Part shown: positions 26,886 through 33,983 of the stretch, piece after piece
Numbering within the stretch: the stretch's first letter is position 1
How the letters are laid out: each line of letters opens with the position of its first letter
NCBI GenBank assembly: GCA_930633525.1
Contig: CAKNFP010000001.1
Span: forward strand, 4,401,501-4,465,500
Reading direction: 5' to 3'
DNA length: 64,000 nucleotides
From: Hyphomicrobiales bacterium
GTDB taxonomy: Bacteria > Pseudomonadota > Alphaproteobacteria > Rhizobiales > Beijerinckiaceae
Translations under genes and position numbers: made by a program
The notes under the pieces: model-generated
The model's database searches: none
Told to the model about the DNA's origin: nothing
The model's input: only the letters and a program-made list of their open reading frames with translations

Positions 26886-27437
26886 ATGGGTGGAGAATTT
26901 TCGCGGCCGCGCGGCTGGACGCGGCGGTTAGTCCTTGGCCTGCCTGCCCTGGGCTTGCCCGCGGGCGTGGTGACTCTGCCAGCGGATGCGGCGGCGGCGC
27001 CCAGTCTCGCGCCACTGGAAGGGCCGCCCCCGGGCACCGTGCTGGTGCGAACACGTGAACGCAGGCTCTATCTGGTCCTTGGAGGCGGGCAGGCTATCCG
27101 CTATCCCGTCGCCGTCGCCAAGCCGGGCAAGCAGTGGCATGGCGCGGTCCGCATCGACGGCAAATATGTTGAACCGGCATGGATGCCGCCGCCGGATGTG
27201 AAGCGCGACAATCCGCGACTTCCCGACTACATCGCCGGCGGGGCGCGCGACAATCCCATGGGCGCGCGCGCGCTGACGCTCTCAGGCGATCTCTATGCGA
27301 TCCACGGGACGACGCGCAGCATGCGTCGCAGCATCGGCACATATGCGAGCTATGGCTGCATCCGCATGCTGAACGAGGACATCATCGACCTTTATCAGCG
27401 CGTGGGAGTCGGCACGCCCGTCATCGTTGTGCCGTGA
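26886..27437 (+). CDS. L,D-transpeptidase (YkuD family), exported
   Basis: Periplasmic peptidoglycan cross-linking or protein-anchoring enzyme, 183 residues. An Arg-rich leader with a hydrophobic helix (about 14-36, ending PADAAAA) exports it. The YkuD core starts at TVLVRTRERRLYLVLGGG. The catalytic block is IHGTTRSMRRSIGTYASYG followed by CIRM, giving His (about 139) and the nucleophilic Cys (about 158). Its 3' end overlaps the 3' end of the opposite-strand gene by 17 bases. Confidence 0.9.
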   Translation: MGGEFSRPRGWTRRLVLGLPALGLPAGVVTLPADAAAAPSLAPLEGPPPGTVLVRTRERRLYLVLGGGQAIRYPVAVAKPGKQWHGAVRIDGKYVEPAWMPPPDVKRDNPRLPDYIAGGARDNPMGARALTLSGDLYAIHGTTRSMRRSIGTYASYGCIRMLNEDIIDLYQRVGVGTPVIVVP

Positions 27438-28776
27438 CATCCGCGCCCGCATAAAGATCGGCCCGTGTCGGCGGCAGGCCGGATAGCCCGCGCGCCCGGC
27501 GCGTCGCCACCGTCTGGAAGATGCCGATCGTGCCACGCTCAAATCCGAGCGAAACCCCGGCAAGATAGAGCAGCCACAGCCTGGTCTTCGCTTCCCCAAC
27601 CTCGCGGACGGCGGTCTCGCGCGCCGCGTAGAGACGCTCGCACCAGCGCCGCGTGGTCAGCGCATAGTGCTCCCGCCAGGCCTCGACGTCGTGGATTTCA
27701 AAGCCATGACGCTCCAGGCTGGTGACGGAGCCACCGATATGGTCGAGTTCCGAGCCGGGGAAGATGTAATTGACGATCGCCTGATATTCCGGCCGCTTGC
27801 GACGGAAGGCTCGCGCGTCCTTCTTGGCCGGGCGTGTGATCGCGTGGTTGAGCAGGATGCCGCGCGGCTTCAGTAACTCGCGCAGCTTGTTGAAATAGGC
27901 CTCGTGGTTGTCGAGCCCCACATGCTCGAACATGCCGATCGAGGCGATCTTGTCGAACGTCCCAGAGATGTCCCGATAATCCCGCAGCTCGACATGGACA
28001 CGTCCCTCGAGGCCGAGCCGCGCGATCTTCTCCTTGGTGAACGCAAGCTGCGCCTCCGACAGGGTCACGCCATGGGCCTCGACCCCGTAGTGCTGCGCGG
28101 CATGACAGACAAGCCCGCCCCAGCCGCAGCCGATGTCCAGGAAGCGCTCGCCGGGCTGCAACCTCAGCTTCCGGCAGATCATGTCGAGCTTGGCGCGCTG
28201 GGCATCCTCCAGCGAACTGTCCCAGGTTGGGAAATAGGCGCAGGAATACTGCATCTCGGGGTCGAGAAAGAGCTGGTAGAAGGCGTTCGACAGGTCATAG
28301 TGGAACTGCACCAGGGCCTTGTTGTCACGCCCGCCCGCGTCCTTGTCGATCTGCTGGCCCTGGTAAGCCTCGCTTTTGAGCGGCATCGCCGCGGCATCGG
28401 CCTTGGCGGAAAACACGAAGGGCCAAAGCGCCCGCGCCAGCGACACTTTGCTGATCTTCTTCCAGATGCCCCTGGTGCCGCCGCCGCGCCGTGCCGCGAG
28501 ATCGAGCAGCGTCCCACCGAGGATATCGACATCGCCCGAGGCGGCGAGGTCGACCAGGGTCGTCAGACGCGGCTGGCGAATGAGACGGCTCAGCACAACT
28601 GGGCTGTTGAGGGCGACGAGCAAATCAGTGCGCGCGTCGGGGCCAAGCGGAATCACCTCGCCATCCCACAGCCGGATGCCGAAATCCGCGTTGATATGCT
28701 CCGATGCCTGCCGCAGCACGCGTTTCACCGCAGCGAGACGCTTGTCCCCGCCCTGCTCAGTCTTCCCACTCGTCAT
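27421..28776 (-). CDS. cyclopropane-fatty-acyl-phospholipid synthase family methyltransferase
   Basis: SAM-dependent enzyme of 451 residues that should convert unsaturated phospholipid acyl chains to cyclopropane rings, or a close reaction of the family. An N-terminal lipid-binding-like domain (about 1-150) precedes QFHYDLSNAFYQLFLD and MQYSCAYF. The SAM motif is FLDIGCGWGGL (about 208-218), then ASIGMFEHVG and ITRPAKKDARAFRRKR. The C-terminal third has the VEAWREHYALTTRRW block of CfaS proteins. GTG 28779 precedes ATG 28776, which I use. It is longer than E. coli Cfa (382) but within the alphaproteobacterial range. Confidence 0.9.
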   Translation of the reverse strand: MTSGKTEQGGDKRLAAVKRVLRQASEHINADFGIRLWDGEVIPLGPDARTDLLVALNSPVVLSRLIRQPRLTTLVDLAASGDVDILGGTLLDLAARRGGGTRGIWKKISKVSLARALWPFVFSAKADAAAMPLKSEAYQGQQIDKDAGGRDNKALVQFHYDLSNAFYQLFLDPEMQYSCAYFPTWDSSLEDAQRAKLDMICRKLRLQPGERFLDIGCGWGGLVCHAAQHYGVEAHGVTLSEAQLAFTKEKIARLGLEGRVHVELRDYRDISGTFDKIASIGMFEHVGLDNHEAYFNKLRELLKPRGILLNHAITRPAKKDARAFRRKRPEYQAIVNYIFPGSELDHIGGSVTSLERHGFEIHDVEAWREHYALTTRRWCERLYAARETAVREVGEAKTRLWLLYLAGVSLGFERGTIGIFQTVATRRARGLSGLPPTRADLYAGADVTAQR

Positions 28777-28875
28777 CACGCTTTCCTATTCCGTTCGCGC
28801 GCGACGTTAGAGCATCGGAAGCAAAAGTGGCACCCCGATTGGAGACTATGCATCCGCCGGCGCAGGCCGCCGCCC

Positions 28876-29535
28876 TCAAAAAGTGTGGCGGCGTACGGGC
28901 GAATAGTCTGGTTCGCAAAAAGGCCATAGCGGGCTTCGACAAAAATCGCAGTGGATCGTGCGATAGCAATAACCGTGGCTATGCAGTACCTTGATCAGTG
29001 TTGACAGACGTGTGGCTATCTTTGGAATGCGCCGTCTCACCGTGATCACATCCATGGTCCAGACGCCATACCGGGATACGAGGTCCTTGTATTCGGCGAC
29101 GCTGGAGTTGGCATAAAGCGCAACAGCCTCAGGATGTGGCGACCTCGCCGGTCGTTCCTCTGGCCGCCGGATTGAATAGCGATGGGCGACATGGAGAGGC
29201 AAATCACCGAGCATGTCATAAGTCTCATCCGGCCCCTGGTATTTGCTGAGAAAATAGTCGGGGTACCGGCCGCCCCTCATGATCTCGTAAGATGGATAGG
29301 TCTCAGTCAGAACGCCGACGATGTCCGTGCTGATCGGCCGCACAAGTGAGGCGCCTTCGGGGCCATAGAAGACAAGTTCAACGCCTGGCCAAGAGAAATA
29401 CCCACCGGGAAATCTGGCGCCATGCGTTGATATAACACATGTGCGCACCCCAGTTGAAGGCCTCCCCTCGGCAAGGGTCCAAGCATATATATTATGCCCA
29501 ATATGATTTGTGAAAATATTACGGATACTATGCAT
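28876..29535 (-). CDS. protein resembling Stv-type putative adhesins
   Basis: A 219-residue protein with no signal peptide. The core has CVISTHGARFPGGYF followed by ELVFYGPEGASL (about 33-65), then PDYFLSKYQGPDETYDMLG (about 95-113), and a C-terminal HGYCYRTIHCDFCRSP (about 186-201). This order (a THG motif, a FYxPxG motif, LSKYQ...ETY, then GY.Y..IHC.FCR) is what I recall of the Stv putative adhesin domain seen in plant- and host-associated proteobacteria; I cannot run a profile search. Composition is AT-richer than its neighbours, and AT-rich DNA lies upstream (29536-29640), suggesting recent acquisition. It stands alone between two core-type genes. Confidence 0.55.
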   Translation of the reverse strand: MHSIRNIFTNHIGHNIYAWTLAEGRPSTGVRTCVISTHGARFPGGYFSWPGVELVFYGPEGASLVRPISTDIVGVLTETYPSYEIMRGGRYPDYFLSKYQGPDETYDMLGDLPLHVAHRYSIRRPEERPARSPHPEAVALYANSSVAEYKDLVSRYGVWTMDVITVRRRIPKIATRLSTLIKVLHSHGYCYRTIHCDFCRSPLWPFCEPDYSPVRRHTF

Positions 29536-29683
29536 AGATCATAAATCTCTCAGTAGTTCCGATATTTTTAGTGAATTTGTTTTTCGAATTTACATTCAAT
29601 TTCACGACGATATAAACTGAAAAATATTGCGATCGCCGCATATCGGATCAATCTGCGGGCAGAATGGCCGCCTGTATGGAAAG

Positions 29684-29708
29684 GGAACGATTGGATATCC
29701 AGTCCGTT
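29684..29708 (+). promoter_or_regulatory. EcfG-like promoter before the TRAP binding protein
   Basis: GGAAC (29684-29688), 16 bases, CGTT (29705-29708): a perfect match to the general-stress consensus, in an intergenic region and in the right orientation. It is 79 bases before the start codon at 29787. About one such match is expected by chance in a window this size, so position is the main support. Confidence 0.5.
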
Positions 29709-29786
29709 GCCAACCACCGGCATGAGGCACTATGAAACCCAGCGGGCTCATAGCCTTTTCCATAAATGCTCCTGGGAGGATGCCGG

Positions 29787-30890
29787 ATGAAGCGTCGTGA
29801 TTTCCTGAGAGGTGCCCCCGGCGCTGTCGCAGCCGGCACCGTAGCCGCCGCAAGCGTCGCCATGCCGGCAATCGCACAGTCGTCGCCCGCGATCAGATGG
29901 CGTATGACATCGAGCTTCCCGAAGCCGCTCGACGCCCTGTTCGGCAACGCCGAGATGTTCGCGAAATTCGTTGGAGAGGCGACCGACGGACAATTTCAGA
30001 TCCAGTGCTTCGGTCCCGGCGAGATCGTACCCGCGTTGCAGGCGCTGGACGCCGCCCAGAACGGCACAGTCGAATGCGCCCATACGCCGATCTATTTCTA
30101 CACGGGCAAGGAGACCGCGCTGGCCTTCGGCACGGGCGTTCCCTTCAGCTTCAATTCGCGCCTCCAGTACGCCTGGCTACTCAATGGCGGCGGCAATGCG
30201 CTCATGGACGAGGCCCTGGCTAAGTTCAACGTAGTTGGGTTCCCATGTGGCCAATCCGGAACCCAAATGGGCGGTTGGTTCCGTAAGGAGATCAACACGC
30301 CGGACGATTGGAAAGGGCTCAAATTCCGCATCGGCGGTCTGGGCGGCGATGTGCTCGCGCGGCTCGGCGTGGTGCCCCAGCAGATCGCCGGCGGCGACAT
30401 CTATCCGGCGCTCGAACGCGGCACGATCGATGCCGCCGAATTCGTCAGCCCCTACGATGATGAGAAACTCGGCTTCGCCAAAGTCGCCAAATACTACTAC
30501 GCGCCCGGCTTCTGGGAGGGCGGCGCGATGCTCCACATGGTCGTCAACCGCGACAAGTGGAACGCGCTGCCGAAACACTACCAGGCCGTCATGCGGCAGG
30601 CCGCGGATGCCTCGACCAACTGGATGCTGGCGAAATACGATGCGTTCAACGGTCCTGCCCTGAAGCGCCTAGTCGGCACGGGCACGGAGCTGCGGTTCTT
30701 CCCGAACGCGGTGCTCGATTCCGCCTGGAATGCAGCCCACGAGCTCTATGGCGAGATGGCTGCCAAGAACCCCTTGTTCAAGAAGGCGCTGGAATCGATG
30801 ATCGCCTTCCGCACCGAGAATTATCTCTGGTGGCAGGTCAACGAATATGCCTTCGATACCCTGATGATCCGCAATCGCACCAAGGTGTGA
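29787..30890 (+). CDS. TRAP transporter substrate-binding protein (TakP/DctP family), Tat-exported
   Basis: Periplasmic binding protein of 367 residues. The N-terminus MKRRDFLRG is a twin-arginine signal, followed by a hydrophobic stretch to AIAQ. The mature part carries the TakP-type blocks SSFPKPLDALFG, FGPGEIVPALQALDAAQNG, CGQSGTQMGGWFRKEI, and AAEFVSPYDDEKLGF. TakP proteins bind 2-oxo acids or related carboxylates. The start at 29787 has GGGAGG upstream; ATG-less upstream codons in frame were rejected. No TRAP permease genes (DctQ/DctM) are in the window, so it is an orphan here. Confidence 0.88.
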   Translation: MKRRDFLRGAPGAVAAGTVAAASVAMPAIAQSSPAIRWRMTSSFPKPLDALFGNAEMFAKFVGEATDGQFQIQCFGPGEIVPALQALDAAQNGTVECAHTPIYFYTGKETALAFGTGVPFSFNSRLQYAWLLNGGGNALMDEALAKFNVVGFPCGQSGTQMGGWFRKEINTPDDWKGLKFRIGGLGGDVLARLGVVPQQIAGGDIYPALERGTIDAAEFVSPYDDEKLGFAKVAKYYYAPGFWEGGAMLHMVVNRDKWNALPKHYQAVMRQAADASTNWMLAKYDAFNGPALKRLVGTGTELRFFPNAVLDSAWNAAHELYGEMAAKNPLFKKALESMIAFRTENYLWWQVNEYAFDTLMIRNRTKV

Positions 30891-30899
30891 CACCCGTCG

Positions 30900-31139
30900 T
30901 CAGAAGTCGCTGGCGATGCCTTTGACTTCCCAATCATCATAGCGCACGGGCTCCGGCCCGTTGCGCCCGTTGATCTCGCGTTGGGCCGTCAACACGGCGG
31001 TATGGGCGTCGATCGCCGCGCGACGCTCGGCAGCTTCGGCGAGCGCGCGTTGCGCCGCCGGGGTCAGCGGCTTGCGCGGTGTTTCTGCCACGGATGCGGC
31101 GCCTGATATGCTGGAGGGCAGCTGGTCGGGGCTCGGCAC
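30900..31139 (-). CDS. DUF1674 protein, succinate dehydrogenase assembly factor 4 (SdhAF4) type
   Basis: Small cytoplasmic protein of about 79 residues. Its C-terminus PVRYDDWEVKGIASDF is the DUF1674 signature, preceded by PLTPAAQRALAEAAERR. Members help flavinylated SdhA assemble into succinate dehydrogenase. GTG 31139 is chosen because GTGGAG lies eight bases upstream; GTG 31199 in the same frame would add 20 residues. It diverges from htpX, and its stop is only nine bases from the end of the TRAP gene (convergent). Easily missed because it is short and lacks an ATG. Confidence 0.8.
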   Translation of the reverse strand: MPSPDQLPSSISGAASVAETPRKPLTPAAQRALAEAAERRAAIDAHTAVLTAQREINGRNGPEPVRYDDWEVKGIASDF

Positions 31140-31171
31140 AGAAATTGCTCCACTTATGGACGCTCCGTGCT

Positions 31172-31203
31172 CTTGAACGGAGGGACCATCCTCCTCCACA
31201 TAT
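31172..31203 (+). promoter_or_regulatory. possible heat-shock (RpoH) promoter of htpX
   Basis: CTTGAA (31172-31177), 18 bases, CCACATAT (31196-31203). This resembles the RpoH consensus CTTGAA and CCCCATNT, with slightly longer spacing. htpX is a classical RpoH-regulated gene, and the predicted start of transcription would leave a leader of about 80 bases. Confidence 0.35.
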
Positions 31204-31221
31204 AGAGCACGATCCCAAGGA

Positions 31222-31239
31222 TGCCATAACGTTATGGCA
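31222..31239. repeat. perfect 18-base palindrome upstream of htpX
   Basis: TGCCATAACGTTATGGCA is fully self-complementary without a spacer. It lies 50 bases before the htpX start, in the predicted leader, and between htpX and the divergent DUF1674 gene. It is a candidate operator. Confidence 0.5.
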
Positions 31240-31289
31240 GATAGAAACCCGGCTCGACGGAGCTGGCCGGGGATCGGTGGAGGGTGCGG

Positions 31290-32234
31290 ATGAACTACGT
31301 GAAGACCGGTATGCTGCTTGCGGCACTGACCGCGCTGTTCGGCGTGGTCGGTTATCTCATCGGCGGCGCCGCTGGCCTTCTCATCGCCCTGGTGCTCGCC
31401 GCGGGCATGAATCTCTTCAGCTATTGGAATTCGGACAGGCTGGCCCTCGCCGCCTACAACGCCCAGGAAGTCGACGAGCGCACAGCGCCGGAATATGTCG
31501 GCATGGTCCGCCAGCTCGCCGAGCGTGCCGGACTGCCGATGCCGCGCGTCTATATCATCGACAACCCCCAGCCCAACGCCTTTGCGACCGGCCGCAACCC
31601 GGAGAATGCAGCCGTGGCCGCCACGACGGGCCTCATGCGCATTCTGAGCCGCGAGGAACTGGCCGGCGTCATGGCCCATGAGCTCGCGCATATCAAGAAC
31701 CACGACACGCTGACAATGACGATCTCGGCCACGATCGCCGGCGCCATCTCCTCGATCGCCCAGTTCGGCTTGTTTTTCGGCGGCGGAAACCGCAACAACA
31801 ACGGGATGGGGACGATAGGCACGATCCTGCTCGTCGTCCTGGCGCCGATCGCGGCGATGATCATCCAGATGGCGGTCAGTCGCTCGCGCGAATATGAGGC
31901 CGATCGCATGGGAGCCGAATTCTGCGGCAATCCCTTGTGGCTTTCCGCCGCTCTCGCCAAGATTTCCCAGGGTGTCGCCCATATCCCGAACGAGGAGGCC
32001 GAGAGCCACCCGGCGACAGCCCCGATGTTCATCATCAATCCTTTGTCCGGACGGGCCATGGACAACCTGTTCTCGACCCATCCGGCCACGGATAACCGTA
32101 TCGCCGCACTCGAGCAGCTCGCCCGCAGCATGGGCGTGGCGCCATCGCGCTCATCCTCCTTCCTCGGAGGCGCGCAACGCGCCGCCGGGCCTTGGGGCAA
32201 CGGATCACGCCCGCGCAACGGTCCGTGGGGTTGA
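31290..32234 (+). CDS. htpX: membrane zinc metalloprotease HtpX
   Basis: Inner-membrane M48 protease of 314 residues that removes damaged membrane proteins with FtsH. Two N-terminal helices (about 8-50) precede the active site HELAH (about 130-134). Two further hydrophobic segments are followed by the third zinc ligand, Glu in [10 protein letters not shown] (about 200). The C-terminus ends in a Gly/Pro/Arg-rich tail ([15 protein letters not shown]). ATG 31290 has GGAGGG upstream; GTG 31284 is in frame. The tail is unusual in composition but common in alphaproteobacterial HtpX. Confidence 0.95.
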   Translation: MNYVKTGMLLAALTALFGVVGYLIGGAAGLLIALVLAAGMNLFSYWNSDRLALAAYNAQEVDERTAPEYVGMVRQLAERAGLPMPRVYIIDNPQPNAFATGRNPENAAVAATTGLMRILSREELAGVMAHELAHIKNHDTLTMTISATIAGAISSIAQFGLFFGGGNRNNNGMGTIGTILLVVLAPIAAMIIQMAVSRSREYEADRMGAEFCGNPLWLSAALAKISQGVAHIPNEEAESHPATAPMFIINPLSGRAMDNLFSTHPATDNRIAALEQLARSMGVAPSRSSSFLGGAQRAAGPWGNGSRPRNGPWG

Positions 32235-32449
32235 CCCGACGCCGGATCGGTTGCCCCGGGTGGGCAGCTGTCGCGATCCTTCGTGATTAGATGTCGACAA
32301 ATGCCATCGCTTCGCGGAAAAGGCGTGCTGATGGCATGTTCTGGTGCACCTGCGGTTTCTTCCGCCCCAAAGTATCGCGCCAGCCCTTGTCGCCCGAGGT
32401 TCTCAGAGTTTAAGCCCATGACAGCTCCTGCCACAGGGGATCGGCCCAC

Positions 32450-33868
32450 TTGAAACCCTCCGTTCCGGCACACCGCGGCCGATCACGGCGGGATGATCCA
32501 CCCGGGCTCGCCGCGCGCCATATGGCGGCGGCCGCGCTTACGCAAATCCTCGGGCATAGCGAGGGCTTGGAGGACCTGTTTGACGGGGCCGCCGGACGCC
32601 GTGGCGCTTTGCGTGATAACAAATCCGCCGAGGGCCGGCGGGGCAACAAGCCGGCCGGCACGGAGCTTGATCAGCGCGACAAGGCCTTGGCCCGTGCTAT
32701 TACGACAGCCGCCCTTCGCCGTCTCGGCACCTTGCGCAAGGCGATAGGCGACCGCCTGCAGAAGGGCCTGCCGCGCAACTCCGGGGCGCTGGAAGCCATC
32801 CTGCTCGTCGGGGCGGCCCAGCTGCTGCTGCTCGATGTCCCGGACCACGCGGCAGTGACCACTGCGGTGGATCTCGCCCGCGGCGACAAGCGCGCATTTC
32901 CCTATGCCAAGCTGGTCAATGCCGTGCTGCGCCGTATTGCGGCCGACCGTGCCGAGATCCTTGCAGCGACGGACCCCTTCGATGTCGATACGCCAGCCTG
33001 GCTGCGCGCCCGTTGGAGCGAGACCTACGGCGAGGCGACGGCGCGGCAGATCGCGGCTGCGCATGGTCGGGAGCCCTCGATCGACGTCACAGTCAAGGCT
33101 GATGCGCCGCACTGGGCTGAACAGCTCGGCGGCATCCTCCTGCCGACCGGCTCGATCCGCCTGACGACGCGGACACCTGTGGCCGAGCTGCCTGGCTATG
33201 CCGAGGGCGCCTGGTGGGTGCAGGATGCCGCGGCCGCCCTCCCGGCCCGGCTTCTGCGGGTCAAATCCGGCGAGACAGTGATCGATCTCTGCGCCGCGCC
33301 GGGTGGCAAGACGGCCCAGCTCGCGGCCGCCGGCGCTGTTGTGACTGCCGTGGACAGAGCTGAAGCCAGGCTGGAGCGCCTCAAGGCCAATATGAAGCGG
33401 CTCAAGCTCACGGTGACATGCCTCAGGGCTGACGCCGGCAGCTTCGAGCACCCGCAGGCCGATGCCGTGCTGCTGGATGCTCCGTGCAGCGCGACCGGCA
33501 CCATTCGCCGCCATCCCGACGTGGCCTGGACGAAGCGCCCGGAGGATGTTCCGGCGCTTGCCGCGATCCAGCGGCAGCTGCTGGACCATGCAGCCGGGCT
33601 GGTGAAAGCTGGAGGCGTCCTCGTCTATTGCACCTGCTCGCTCGAGCCCGAGGAAGGCGAGGCACAGACCGATGCCTTCCTTTCCCGACATCCGGAATTC
33701 CGCCGCGAAGCCATCACGGCGGCCGAGCTCGGTGGGCTTGACCATCTTGTGACCCGTGATGGCGACTTCCGCAGCCTGCCAAGCGCGGCCATCACATTGG
33801 CCGATGGAACCGCCGTCGATGGGTTCGATGGCTTCTATGCCGCGCGCCTGCGGCGCAGCGACACCTGA
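32450..33868 (+). CDS. rsmB: 16S rRNA m5C967 methyltransferase (RsmB family)
   Basis: Cytosolic RNA (cytosine-5) methyltransferase of 472 residues. An N-terminal NusB-like helical domain (about 20-150) precedes the NOL1/NOP2/Sun domain. The SAM loop is DLCAAPGGKTAQLA (about 278-291). The two catalytic cysteines are in LDAPCSATGTIRRHP (about 343) and YCTCSLEPEE (about 393). Start TTG 32450 with AGGGGA eight bases upstream keeps the conserved GLAARHMAAAAL segment. It opens a run with the heparinase-like gene and purH, an order typical of Hyphomicrobiales. Confidence 0.92.
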   Translation: MKPSVPAHRGRSRRDDPPGLAARHMAAAALTQILGHSEGLEDLFDGAAGRRGALRDNKSAEGRRGNKPAGTELDQRDKALARAITTAALRRLGTLRKAIGDRLQKGLPRNSGALEAILLVGAAQLLLLDVPDHAAVTTAVDLARGDKRAFPYAKLVNAVLRRIAADRAEILAATDPFDVDTPAWLRARWSETYGEATARQIAAAHGREPSIDVTVKADAPHWAEQLGGILLPTGSIRLTTRTPVAELPGYAEGAWWVQDAAAALPARLLRVKSGETVIDLCAAPGGKTAQLAAAGAVVTAVDRAEARLERLKANMKRLKLTVTCLRADAGSFEHPQADAVLLDAPCSATGTIRRHPDVAWTKRPEDVPALAAIQRQLLDHAAGLVKAGGVLVYCTCSLEPEEGEAQTDAFLSRHPEFRREAITAAELGGLDHLVTRDGDFRSLPSAAITLADGTAVDGFDGFYAARLRRSDT

Positions 33869-33983
33869 AATAGAGGGCAACTGAAACGTTAACCTCTGCC
33901 CGCTATCGTTTCCGGTTGGTAACGGTGCTGGAGCACCGAGCGGTCATGCGCATCGGCCGGTCGGGTGATACGGGACGGGATGA

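Noticed and set aside
31140..32081. Minus-strand open frame over most of htpX, continuous with the SdhAF4 gene
   Set aside because: Only its last 79-99 codons (30900-31199) have family character; the rest is antisense to a well-supported protease gene.
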